Assembly (NCBI GenBank): GCA_963971575.1
Contig: OZ020612.1
Location: 30,669,916-30,733,915 of the forward strand
DNA from: Liopterus haemorrhoidalis
Lineage: Eukaryota; Arthropoda; Insecta; Coleoptera; Dytiscidae
Direction of reading: 5' to 3'
DNA length: 64,000 nt
Positions 1 through 9,387 of the stretch are shown piece by piece. The notes under the pieces were generated by a model. That model had not been told where the DNA came from, searched no databases, and saw nothing but the letters and a program-made list of their open reading frames with translations. A program made the translations under genes and the position numbers. Position 1 is the first letter of the stretch. Each line of letters opens with the position of its first letter.

Positions 1-5
1 TTACG

Positions 6-38
6 ATTTTTCGATTTTTTGCCATTTTTAAGAGTTTT
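6..38 (+). other. Phased T-tracts at the unit start (candidate curved DNA)
   Basis: T-tracts lie at 6-11, 14-20, 24-29 and 35-38 of unit 1, with centres 8-10 bases apart. This is close to one helical turn, the arrangement known to give intrinsic curvature. The same arrangement is kept in nearly every monomer. Curvature is inferred from spacing only. Confidence 0.55.
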
Positions 39-90
39 GTTTAATGATACATGCTTTTGTATAAGTTTGGTTATTAAGGCCCTAATTTCC

Positions 91-105
91 TTCGACTAAA
101 ATGGA
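91..105 (+). other. CENP-B-box-like motif (shown in unit 1)
   Basis: The 15 bases TTCGACTAAAATGGA match 7 of the 9 fixed positions of the mammalian CENP-B box core (TTCGnnnnAnnCGGG); the two misses are in the last four bases (TGGA for CGGG). The motif recurs in almost every unit, with rare changes near 27,585, 55,000, 60,205 and 62,811. A functional link is unproven, because a CENP-B homologue may not exist in the host. Confidence 0.35.
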
Positions 106-159
106 CTTGAGGAACTCAAAAATTTAAACCAGAGGTCCCTATCTTTTACCGTTATTGAG

Positions 160-188
160 ATAGAATTTTTTGAAAAATTAAATTCTAT
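160..188 (+). repeat. Inverted repeat, 9-bp arms, 11-nt loop (class A monomers)
   Basis: ATAGAATTT at 160-168 is the exact reverse complement of AAATTCTAT at 180-188, separated by 11 bases. A units keep the perfect dyad. Units with GATATAATT have a mismatch in the left arm. It could form a weak hairpin or be a protein-binding dyad; no function is shown. Confidence 0.6.
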
Positions 189-191
189 TAC

Positions 192-222
192 AAAAATTTC
201 AAAATTTTTCAAAAATTTTTTT
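192..222 (+). other. Phased AnTn tracts (candidate bent DNA)
   Basis: AAAAATTT (192-199), AAAATTTTT (201-209) and AAAAATTTTTTT (211-222) lie with centres about 10-11 bases apart, each set off by a single C. AnTn tracts in helical phase are a classic curvature arrangement. Many right-hand units replace the third tract by a plain T run (TTTTTCAA followed by T's), so the element is polymorphic. Confidence 0.55.
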
Positions 223-345
223 TGTTTAAAATATGTTTTAAAAAGTACCTTTACCATATATCGGACCTTGAAACTTCAAAAATTCCAACCGCAGGTCCCT
301 ATCTCTTTTAGTTTTTGAAATACATGTTCATATATTCTCTGTTCA

Positions 346-363
346 TTTTTTTGAAAAAAAAAA
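346..363 (+). repeat. T7-G-A10 homopolymer dyad
   Basis: Seven T's, one G and ten A's form a near-perfect dyad in unit 1 and recur in every unit with A-run length variation (about 8-12 A's, sometimes interrupted, for example GAAAAAAGAAAG near 35,060 and 61,790). It is a likely site of slippage and explains some one-base length differences between units. Confidence 0.7.
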
Positions 364-387
364 GTTTTCCTAATACAGTCCAAAATA

Positions 388-393
388 CGGCCG
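388..393. other. Conserved CGGCCG core (shown in unit 1)
   Basis: CGGCCG in ATACGGCCGTTAGG recurs in almost every unit, apart from changes such as ATATGGCCG (about 25,230, 27,210, 34,443, 46,750) and ACTGCCG (about 50,692). It is a GC-rich, CpG-bearing palindrome in otherwise AT-rich DNA and would cut the array into a ladder of about 659 bp with an enzyme recognising it. Confidence 0.8.
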
Positions 394-463
394 TTAGGTA
401 ATTTTGGGGTGAGGATTAATACAAAAATATTTAAAAAAATCAAGAGGCCTTAGTTTTTGAGTT

Positions 464-522
464 ATAGTCAATTTTAGGTACTATTTTCCGATATAGTCAA
501 TTTTAGGTACTTTTTTTCCGAT
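464..522 (+). repeat. 29/30-bp direct duplication inside the monomer (shown in unit 1)
   Basis: Copy 1 is 464-492 and copy 2 is 493-522. Both read ATAGTCAATTTTAGGTACT and then a T run and CCGAT. Copy 1 has TATTTTCC; copy 2 usually has a pure T run. Nearly every unit has both copies, but the units at 34703, 35332, 58196, 59484 and 61430 have only one and are about 629 bp (the 35332 unit has a further deletion). Loss by slippage or unequal exchange, or an ancestral single-copy state, would both fit. Confidence 0.93.
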
Positions 523-647
523 TTACTCAAAAACAGTTGGCCAAAATCCAAAATGAACCTTATTTTTGTGATCTACGGCCCAATGTGTATCAATTTTGAG
601 AAAAATCCGAAATATTTTTTTTTTGTAAAAATTCGAGATTTCTTATC

Positions 648-665
648 GAAGGGATCCCCCTTACG
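648..665. other. Hypervariable unit-junction motif
   Basis: Around the chosen boundary, GAAGGGATCCCCCTTACG in unit 1 varies more than neighbouring sequence. Across the array I see GGGATCCCC, GGGGTCCCC, GGGGTTCCCC, GGGATACCCC, GGGATTCCCC, GGGGTCCTCC, GGGGTCACCC, GGGGTTCCCT and GGGGTCGTCC. In the left domain the GGATCC form mostly follows B units. It is a useful marker of higher-order structure. Confidence 0.8.
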
Positions 666-1978
666 ATTTTTCGATTTTTTGCCATTTTTAAGGGTTTTGT
701 TTAATGATACATGCTTTTGTATAAGTTTGGTTGTTAAGGCCCTAATTTCCTTCGACTAAAATGGACTTGAGGAACTCAAAAATTTAAACCAGAGGTCCCT
801 ATCTTTTACCGTTATTGAGATATAATTTTTTGAAAAATTAAATTCTATTATAAAAATTTCAAAATTTTTCAAAAATTTTTTTTGTTTAAAATTTGTTTTA
901 AATAGTGCCTTTACCATATATCGGACCTTAAAACTTAAAAATTTCCAACCGCAGGTCCCTATCTCTTTTAGTTTTTGAAATACATGTTCATATATTCTCT
1001 GTTAATTTTTTTGAAAAAAAAAAGTTTTCCTAATACAGTCCAAAATACGGCCGTTAGGTAATTTTGGGGTGAGGATTAATAAAAAAATATTTAAAAAAAT
1101 CAAGAGGCCTTAGTTTTTGAGTTATAGTCAATTTTAGGTACTATTTTCCGATATAGTCAATTTTAGGTACTTTTTTTCCGATTTACTCAAAAACAGTTGG
1201 CCAAAATCCAAAATGAACCTTATTTTTGTGATCTACGGCCCAATGTGTATCAATTTTGAGAAAAATCCGAAATATTTTTTTTTGTAAAAATTCGAGATTT
1301 CTTATCGAAGGGATCCCCCTTACGATTTTTCGATTTTTTGCCATTTTTAAGGGTTTTGTTTAATGATACATGCTTTTGTATAAGTTTGGTTATTAAGGCC
1401 CTAATTTCCTTCGACTAAAATGGACTTGAGGAACTCAAAAATTTAAACCAGAGGTCCCTATCTTTTACCGTTATTGAGATAGAATTTTTTGAAAAATTAA
1501 ATTCTATTATAAAAATTTCAAAATTTTTCAAAAATTTTTTTTGTTTAAAATATGTTTTAAAAAGTACCTTTACCATATATCGGACCTTAAAACTTCAAAA
1601 ATTCCAACCGCAGGTCCCTATCTCTTTAAGTTTTTGAAATACATGTTCATATATTCTCTGTTCATTTTTTTGAAAAAAAAAAGTTTTCCTAATACAGTCC
1701 AAAATACGGCCGTTAGGTAATTTTGGGGTGAGGATTAATACAAAAATATTTAAAAAAATCAAGAGGCCTTAGTTTTTGAGTTATAGTCAATTTTAGGTAC
1801 TATTTTCCGATATAGTCAATTTTAGGTACTTTTTTTCCGATTTACTCAAAAACAGTTGGCCAAAATCCAAAATGAACCTTATTTTTGTGATCTACGGCCC
1901 AATGTGTATCAATTTTGAGAAAAATCCAAAATGTTTTTTTTTGCAAAAATTCGAGATTTCTTATCGAAGGGGTCCCCC

Positions 1979-2637
1979 TTACGATTTTTCGATTTTTTGC
2001 CATTTTTAAGGGTTTTGTTTAATGATACATGCTTTTGTATAAGTTTGGTTGTTAAGGCCCTAATTTCCTTCGACTAAAATGGACTTGAGGAACTCAAAAA
2101 TTTAAACCAGAGGTCCCTATCTTTTACCGTTATTGAGATATAATTTTTTGAAAAATTAAATTCTATTACAAAAATTTCAAAATTTTTCAAAAATTTTTTT
2201 TGTTTAAAATTTGTTTTAAATAGTGCCTTTACCATATATCGGACCTTAAAACTTAAAAATTTCCAACCGCAGGTCCCTATCTCTTTTAGTTTTTGAAATA
2301 CATCTTCATATATTCTCTGTTAATTTTTTTGAAAAAAAAAAGTTTTCCTAATACAGTCCAAAATACGGCCGTTAGGTAATTTTGGGGTGAGGATTAATAA
2401 AAAAATATTTAAAAAAATCAAGAGGCCTTAGTTTTTGAGTTATAGTCAATTTTAGGTACTATTTTCCGATATAGTCAATTTTAGGTACTTTTTTTCCGAT
2501 TTACTCAAAAACAGTTGGCCAAAATCCAAAATGAACCTTATTTTTGTGATCTACGGCCCAATGTGTATCAATTTTGAGAAAAATCCGAAATATTTGTTTT
2601 TGTAAAAATTCGAGATTTCTTATCGAAGGGATCCCCC
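1979..2637 (+). repeat. Reference monomer, class B
   Basis: This 659-bp unit has the B signature: GGTTGTTAAGG, GATATAATT, AAATTTGTTTTAAATAGTGCC, CTTAAAAATTTCC, ACATCTTCATAT, CTGTTAATT and ATTAATAAAAAAA. It ends AATATTTGTTTTTG and then GGGATCCCCC. Other B units are 661, 3956, 6093, 8070, 10706, 12842, 13501, 15478 and 16956. Those at 3956, 10706 and 15478 carry an extra 160-bp block. Confidence 0.9.
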
Positions 2638-3296
2638 TTACGATTTTTCGATTTTTTGCCATTTTTAAGGGTTTTGTTTAATGATACATGCTTTTGTATA
2701 AGTTTGGTTATTAAGGCCCTAATTTCCTTCGACTAAAATGGACTTGAGGAACTCAAAAATTTAAACCAGAGGTCCCTATCTTGTACCGTTATTGAGATAG
2801 AATTTTTTGAAAAATTAAATTCTATTACAAAAATTTCAAAATTTTTCAAAATTTTTTTTTGTTTAAAATATGTTTTAAAAAGTACCTTTACCATATATCG
2901 GACCTTAAAACTTCAAAAATTCCAACCGCAGGTCCCTATCTCTTTTAGTTTTTGAAATACATGTTCATATATTCTCTGTTCATTTTTTTGAAAAAAAAAA
3001 GTTTTCCTAATACAGTCCAAAATACGGCCGTTAGGTAATTTTGGGGTGAGGATTAATTAAAAAATATTTAAAAAAATCAAGAGGCCTTAGTTTTTGAGTT
3101 ATAGTCAATTTTAGGTACTATTTTCCGATATAGTCAATTTTAGGTACTTTTTTTCCGATTTACTCAAAAACAGTTGGCCAAAATCCAAAATGAACCTTAT
3201 TTTTGTGATCTACGGCCCAATGTGTATCAATTTTGAGAAAAATCCGAAATATTTTTTTTTGTAAAAATTCGAGATTTCTTATCGAAGGGGTCCCCC
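2638..3296 (+). repeat. Reference monomer, class A1
   Basis: This 659-bp unit shows the A1 signature: GGTTATTAAGG, GATAGAATT, AAAAAGTACC, ATTCTCTGTTCATT and ATTAATTAAAAAA. It ends in GGGGTCCCCC. It carries the private variant CTTGTACCG in place of CTTTTACCG, which recurs at 8729 and 9388 and so tracks the larger duplication. Other A1 units start at 4775, 9388, 11525 and 14160. Confidence 0.9.
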
Positions 3297-3955
3297 TTAC
3301 GATTTTTCGATTTTTTGCCATTTTTAAGGGTTTTGTTTAATGATACATGCTTTTGTATAAGTTTGGTTATTAAGGCCCTAATTTCCTTCGACTAAAATGG
3401 ACTTGAGGAACTCAAAAATTTAAACCAGAGGTCCCTATCTTTTACCGTTATTGAGATAGAATTTTTTGAAAAATTAAATTCTATTACAAAAATTTCAAAA
3501 TTTTTCAAAAATTTTTTTTGTTTAAAATATGTTTTAAAAAGTACCTTTACCATATATCGGACCTTAAAACTTCAAAAATTCCAACCGCAGGTCCCTATCT
3601 CTTTTAGTTTTTGAAATACATGTTCATATATTCTCTGTTCATTTTTTTGAAAAAAAAAAGTTTTCCTAATACAGTCCAAAATACGGCCGTTAGGTAATTT
3701 TGGGGTGAGGATTAATACAAAAATATTTAAAAAAATCAAGAGGCCTTAGTTTTTGAGTTATAGTCAATTTTAGGTACTTTTTTCCGATATAGTCAATTTT
3801 AGGTACTTTTTTTCCGATTTACTCAAAAACAGTTGGCCAAAATCCAAAATGAACCTTATTTTTGTGATCTACGGCCCAATGTGTATCAATTTTGAGAAAA
3901 ATCCGAAATGTTTTTTTTTGCAAAAATTCGAGATTTCTTATCGAAGGGGTCCCCC
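3297..3955 (+). repeat. Reference monomer, class A2
   Basis: This 659-bp unit is like A1 in its first half but has ATTAATACAAAAA and ends AAATG, a T run, then GCAAAAATTCG. It also carries GGTACTTTTTTCCG in place of GGTACTATTTTCCG in the first 29-bp copy, a change shared only with the unit at 10047. Other A2 units start at 1320, 5434, 7411, 10047, 12183, 14819 and 16297, with an outlier at 47022. Unit 1 carries the A2 ATTAATACAAAAA but a different end. Confidence 0.9.
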
Positions 3956-4106
3956 TTACGATTTTTCGATTTTTTGCCATTTTTAAGGGTTTTGTTTAAT
4001 GATACATGCTTTTGTATAAGTTTGGTTGTTAAGGCCCTAATTTCCTTCGACTAAAATGGACTTGAGGAACTCAAAAATTTAAACCAGAGGTCCCTATCTT
4101 TTACCG

Positions 4107-4426
4107 TTATTGAGATATAATTTTTTGAAAAATTAAATTCTATTACAAAAATTTCAAAATTTTTCAAAAATTTTTTTTGTTTAAAATTTGTTTTAAATAG
4201 TGCCTTTACCATATATCGGACCTTAAAACTTAAAAATTTCCAACCGCAGGTCCCTATCTCTTTTAGTTATTGAGATATAATTTTTTGAAAAATTAAATTC
4301 TATTACAAAAATTTCAAAATTTTTCAAAAATTTTTTTTGTTTAAAATTTGTTTTAAATAGTGCCTTTACCATATATCGGACCTTAAAACTTAAAAATTTC
4401 CAACCGCAGGTCCCTATCTCTTTTAG
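4107..4426 (+). repeat. 160-bp internal tandem duplication in a B monomer (copy 1 of 3)
   Basis: The segment 4107-4266 is repeated directly at 4267-4426, making the unit at 3956 819 bp long. At the junction the second sub-block (CTCTTTTAG) runs straight into the first (TTATTGAGATATAA). The join is at the homologous position of the two 160-bp-spaced sub-blocks. The duplication length equals the sub-block spacing, which points to unequal exchange between sub-blocks. Confidence 0.95.
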
Positions 4427-6092
4427 TTTTTGAAATACATCTTCATATATTCTCTGTTAATTTTTTTGAAAAAAAAAAGTTTTCCTAATACAGTCCAAAA
4501 TACGGCCGTTAGGTAATTTTGGGGTGAGGATTAATAAAAAAATATTTAAAAAAATCAAGAGGCCTTAGTTTTTGAGTTATAGTCAATTTTAGGTACTATT
4601 TTCCGATATAGTCAATTTTAGGTACTTTTTTTCCGATTTACTCAAAAACAGTTGGCCAAAATCCAAAATGAACCTTATTTTTGTGATCTACGGCCCAATG
4701 TGTATCAATTTTGAGAAAAATCCGAAATATTTGTTTTTGTAAAAATTCGAGATTTCTTATCGAAGGGATCCCCCTTACGATTTTTCGATTTTTTGCCATT
4801 TTTAAGGGTTTTGTTTAATGATACATGCTTTTGTATAAGTTTGGTTATTAAGGCCCTAATTTCCTTCGACTAAAATGGACTTGAGGAACTCAAAAATTTA
4901 AACCAGAGGTCCCTATCTTTTACCGTTATTGAGATAGAATTTTTTGAAAAATTAAATTCTATTACAAAAATTTCAAAATTTTTCAAAAATTTTTTTTGTT
5001 TAAAATATGTTTTAAAAAGTACCTTTACCATATATCGGACCTTAAAACTTCAAAAATTCCAACCGCAGGTCCCTATCTCTTTTAGTTTTTGAAATACATG
5101 TTCATATATTCTCTGTTCATTTTTTTGAAAAAAAAAAGTTTTCCTAATACAGTCCAAAATACGGCCGTTAGGTAATTTTGGGGTGAGGATTAATTAAAAA
5201 ATATTTAAAAAAATCAAGAGGCCTTAGTTTTTGAGTTATAGTCAATTTTAGGTACTATTTTCCGATATAGTCAATTTTAGGTACTTTTTTTCCGATTTAC
5301 TCAAAAACAGTTGGCCAAAATCCAAAATGAACCTTATTTTTGTGATCTACGGCCCAATGTGTATCAATTTTGAGAAAAATCCGAAATATTTTTTTTTGTA
5401 AAAATTCGAGATTTCTTATCGAAGGGGTCCCCCTTACGATTTTTCGATTTTTTGCCATTTTTAAGGGTTTTGTTTAATGATACATGCTTTTGTATAAGTT
5501 TGGTTATTAAGGCCCTAATTTCCTTCGACTAAAATGGACTTGAGGAACTCAAAAATTTAAACCAGAGGTCCCTATCTTTTACCGTTATTGAGATAGAATT
5601 TTTTGAAAAATTAAATTCTATTACAAAAATTTCAAAATTTTTCAAAAATTTTTTTTGTTTAAAATATGTTTTAAAAAGTACCTTTACCATATATCGGACC
5701 TTGAAACTTCAAAAATTCCAACCGCAGGTCCCTATCTCTTTTAGTTTTTGAAATACATGTTCATATATTCTCTGTTCATTTTTTTGAAAAAAAAAAGTTT
5801 TCCTAATACAGTCCAAAATACGGCCGTTAGGTAATTTTGGGGTGAGGATTAATACAAAAATATTTAAAAAAATCAAGAGGCCTTAGTTTTTGAGTTATAG
5901 TCAATTTTAGGTACTATTTTCCGATATAGTCAATTTTAGGTACTTTTTTTCCGATTTACTCAAAAACAGTTGGCCAAAATCCAAAATGAACCTTATTTTT
6001 GTGATCTACGGCCCAATGTGTATCAATTTTGAGAAAAATCTGAAATGTTTTTTTTTGCAAAAATTCGAGATTTCTTATCGAAGGGGTCCCCC

Positions 6093-7410
6093 TTACGATT
6101 TTTCGATTTTTTGCCATTTTTAAGGGTTTTGTTTAATGATACATGCTTTTGTATAAGTTTGGTTGTTAAGGCCCTAATTTCCTTCGACTAAAATGGACTT
6201 GAGGAACTCAAAAATTTAAACCAGAGGTCCCTATCTTTTACCGTTATTGAGATATAATTTTTTGAAAAATTAAATTCTATTACAAAAATTTCAAAATTTT
6301 TCAAAAATTTTTTTTGTTTAAAATTTGTTTTAAATAGTGCCTTTACCATATATCGGACCTTGAAACTTCAAAAATTCCAACCGCAGGTCCCTATCTCTTT
6401 TAGTTTTTGAAATACATGTTCATATATTCTCTGTTAATTTTTTTGAAAAAAAAAAGTTTTCCTAATACAGTCCAAAATACGGCCGTTAGGTAATTTTGGG
6501 GTGAGGATTAATAAAAAAATATTTAAAAAAATCAAGAGGCCTTAGTTTTTGAGTTATAGTCAATTTTAGGTACTATTTTCCGATATAGTCAATTTTAGGT
6601 ACTTTTTTTCCGATTTACTCAAAAACAGTTGGCCAAAATCCAAAATGAACCTTATTTTTGTGATCTACGGCCCAATGTGTATCAATTTTGAGAAAAATCC
6701 GAAATATTTGTTTTTGTAAAAATTCGAGATTTCTTATCGAAGGGATCCCCCTTACGATTTTTCGATTTTTTGCCATTTTTAAGGGTTTTGTTTAATGATA
6801 CATGCTTTTGTATAAGTTTGGTTATTAAGGCCCTAATTTCCTTCGACTAAAATGGACTTGAGGAACTCAAAAATTTAAACCAGAGGTCCCTATCTTTTAC
6901 CGTTATTGAGATAGAATTTTTTGAAAAATTAAATTCTATTACAAAAATTTCAAAATTTTTCAAAAATTTTTTTTGTTTAAAATATGTTTTAAAAAGTACC
7001 TTTACCATATATCGGACCTTGAAACTTCAAAAATTCCAACCGCAGGTCCCTATCTCTTTTAGTTTTTGAAATACATGTTCATATATTCTCTGTTAATTTT
7101 TTTGAAAAAAAAAAGTTTTCCTAATACAGTCCAAAATACGGCCGTTAGGTAATTTTGGGGTGAGGATTAATAAAAAAATATTTAAAAAAATCAAGAGGCC
7201 TTAGTTTTTGAGTTATAGTCAATTTTAGGTACTATTTTCCGATATAGTCAATTTTAGGTACTTTTTTTCCGATTTACTCAAAAACAGTTGGCCAAAATCC
7301 AAAATGAACCTTATTTTTGTGATCTACGGCCCAATGTGTATCAATTTTGAGAAAAATCCGAAATATTTTTTTTTGTAAAAATTCGAGATTTCTTATCGAA
7401 GGGATCCCCC
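6093..7410 (+). repeat. Two chimeric monomers at the left-block junction
   Basis: The unit at 6093 begins as class B (GGTTGTTAAGG, AAATAGTGCC) but switches at about 6,355 to GACCTTGAAACTTCAAAAATTCC with ACATGTTC. The unit at 6752 begins as class A and ends with the B-like GTTAATT and ATTAATAAAAAAA. They lie where copy 1 of the left block meets copy 2 and probably hold the exchange points. Confidence 0.75.
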
Positions 7411-8728
7411 TTACGATTTTTCGATTTTTTGCCATTTTTAAGGGTTTTGTTTAATGATACATGCTTTTGTATAAGTTTGGTTATTAAGGCCCTAATTTCC
7501 TTCGACTAAAATGGACTTGAGGAACTCAAAAATTTAAACCAGAGGTCCCTATCTTTTACCGTTATTGAGATAGAATTTTTTGAAAAATTAAATTCTATTA
7601 TAAAAATTTCAAAATTTTTCAAAAATTTTTTTTGTTTAAAATATGTTTTAAAAAGTACCTTTACCATATATCGGACCTTAAAACTTCAAAAATTCCAACC
7701 GCAGGTCCCTATCTCTTTAAGTTTTTGAAATACATGTTCATATATTCTCTGTTCATTTTTTTGAAAAAAAAAAGTTTTCCTAATACAGTCCAAAATACGG
7801 CCGTTAGGTAATTTTGGGGTGAGGATTAATACAAAAATATTTAAAAAAATCAAGAGGCCTTAGTTTTTGAGTTATAGTCAATTTTAGGTACTATTTTCCG
7901 ATATAGTCAATTTTAGGTACTTTTTTTCCGATTTACTCAAAAACAGTTGGCCAAAATCCAAAATGAACCTTATTTTTGTGATCTACGGCCCAATGTGTAT
8001 CAATTTTGAGAAAAATCCGAAATGTTTTTTTTTGCAAAAATTCGAGATTTCTTATCGAAGGGGTCCCCCTTACGATTTTTCGATTTTTTGCCATTTTTAA
8101 GGGTTTTGTTTAATGATACATGCTTTTGTATAAGTTTGGTTGTTAAGGCCCTAATTTCCTTCGACTAAAATGGACTTGAGGAACTCAAAAATTTAAACCA
8201 GAGGTCCCTATCTTTTACCGTTATTGAGATATAATTTTTTGAAAAATTAAATTCTATTACAAAAATTTCAAAATTTTTCAAAAATTTTTTTTGTTTAAAA
8301 TTTGTTTTAAATAGTGCCTTTACCATATATCGGACCTTAAAACTTAAAAATTTCCAACCGCAGGTCCCTATCTCTTTTAGTTTTTGAAATACATCTTCAT
8401 ATATTCTCTGTTAATTTTTTTGAAAAAAAAAAGTTTTCCTAATACAGTCCAAAATACGGCCGTTAGGTAATTTTGGGGTGAGGATTAATAAAAAAATATT
8501 TAAAAAAATCAAGAGGCCTTAGTTTTTGAGTTATAGTCAATTTTAGGTACTATTTTCCGATATAGTCAATTTTAGGTACTTTTTTTCCGATTTACTCAAA
8601 AACAGTTGGCCAAAATCCAAAATGAACCTTATTTTTGTGATCTACGGCCCAATGTGTATCAATTTTGAGAAAAATCCGAAATATTTGTTTTTGTAAAAAT
8701 TCGAGATTTCTTATCGAAGGGATCCCCC

Positions 8729-9387
8729 TTACGATTTTTCGATTTTTTGCCATTTTTAAGGGTTTTGTTTAATGATACATGCTTTTGTATAAGTTTGGTT
8801 ATTAAGGCCCTAATTTCCTTCGACTAAAATGGACTTGAGGAACTCAAAAATTTAAACCAGAGGTCCCTATCTTGTACCGTTATTGAGATAGAATTTTTTG
8901 AAAAATTAAATTCTATTACAAAAATTTCAAAATTTTTCAAAAATTTTTTTTGTTTAAAATATGTTTTAAAAAGTACCTTTACCATATATCGGACCTTAAA
9001 ACTTAAAAATTTCCAACCGCAGGTCCCTATCTCTTTTAGTTTTTGAAATACATCTTCATATATTCTCTGTTAATTTTTTTGAAAAAAAAAAGTTTTCCTA
9101 ATACAGTCCAAAATACGGCCGTTAGGTAATTTTGGGGTGAGGATTAATAAAAAAATATTTAAAAAAATCAAGAGGCCTTAGTTTTTGAGTTATAGTCAAT
9201 TTTAGGTACTATTTTCCGATATAGTCAATTTTAGGTACTTTTTTTCCGATTTACTCAAAAACAGTTGGCCAAAATCCAAAATGAACCTTATTTTTGTGAT
9301 CTACGGCCCAATGTGTATCAATTTTGAGAAAAATCCGAAATATTTGTTTTTGTAAAAATTCGAGATTTCTTATCGAAGGGATCCCCC
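8729..9387 (+). repeat. Chimeric A/B monomer
   Basis: The first half is class A1 (GGTTATTAAGG, private CTTGTACCG, AAAAAGTACC). From about 9,000 it switches to class B (CTTAAAAATTTCC, ACATCTTC, GTTAATT, ATTAATAAAAAAA, AATATTTGTTTTTG). It is the extra unit in copy 2 of the left block, and it is what an unequal exchange between a B unit and the following A1 unit would leave. Confidence 0.85.

Larger units (their letters stand above)
98..322 (+). repeat. Two related 160-bp-spaced sub-blocks inside the monomer (shown in unit 1)
   Basis: Within unit 1, bases 103-160 and 263-320 align without gaps at an offset of exactly 160 and agree at 41 of 58 positions by my count. Both contain a GGAC start, a TCAAAAA stretch, the shared AGGTCCCTATCT core (GGTCCCT at 134 and 294) and a TTTTAC/TTTTAG-GTTNTTGAGA/AAA end. 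A weaker relative, GAGGCCTTAGTTTTTGAGTT, lies at about 444, and another, GGGATCCCCCTTACG, at the unit end. The monomer therefore looks like a diverged tetramer of roughly 165 bp. The first pair is clear; the other two are inference. Confidence 0.8.
1320..6092 (+). repeat. Left-domain multi-monomer block, copy 1
   Basis: Seven units (1320, 1979, 2638, 3297, 3956, 4775, 5434) in the order A2-B-A1-A2-B(819)-A1-A2. Private variants recur in order in the next block: CTCTTTAAG in the first unit, CTTGTACCG in the third, CTTTTTTCCG in the fourth, the 160-bp duplication in the fifth and AATCTGAAATG in the seventh. The offset is 6,091 bp for the first three units and 6,750 bp after an extra unit in copy 2. 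Homology probably extends a few hundred bases past each edge. Confidence 0.88.

Noticed and set aside
346..364. T7-G-A10 dyad as a transcription terminator or hairpin RNA
   Set aside because: The loop would be a single base and the stem only A-T pairs, with no transcript or gene nearby; it is more simply a slippage-prone homopolymer pair.
553..759. Short open frames on + at 553-759, 48137-48382, 61914-62102 and on - at 50119-50301, 58446-58637
   Set aside because: All are chance open stretches in different copies of the same noncoding monomer; the frame shifts between copies with homopolymer length.
1075..1095. AATAAA hexamer (TTAATAAAAAAAT) as a polyadenylation signal
   Set aside because: It occurs in most B-type and right-hand monomers purely from the A-rich context, and there is no upstream gene or downstream GT-rich element to support it.
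3956..4774. Insertion of a mobile element in the 819-bp unit
   Set aside because: The extra 160 bp is an exact copy of adjacent monomer sequence with no terminal inverted repeats, target-site duplication or foreign sequence.
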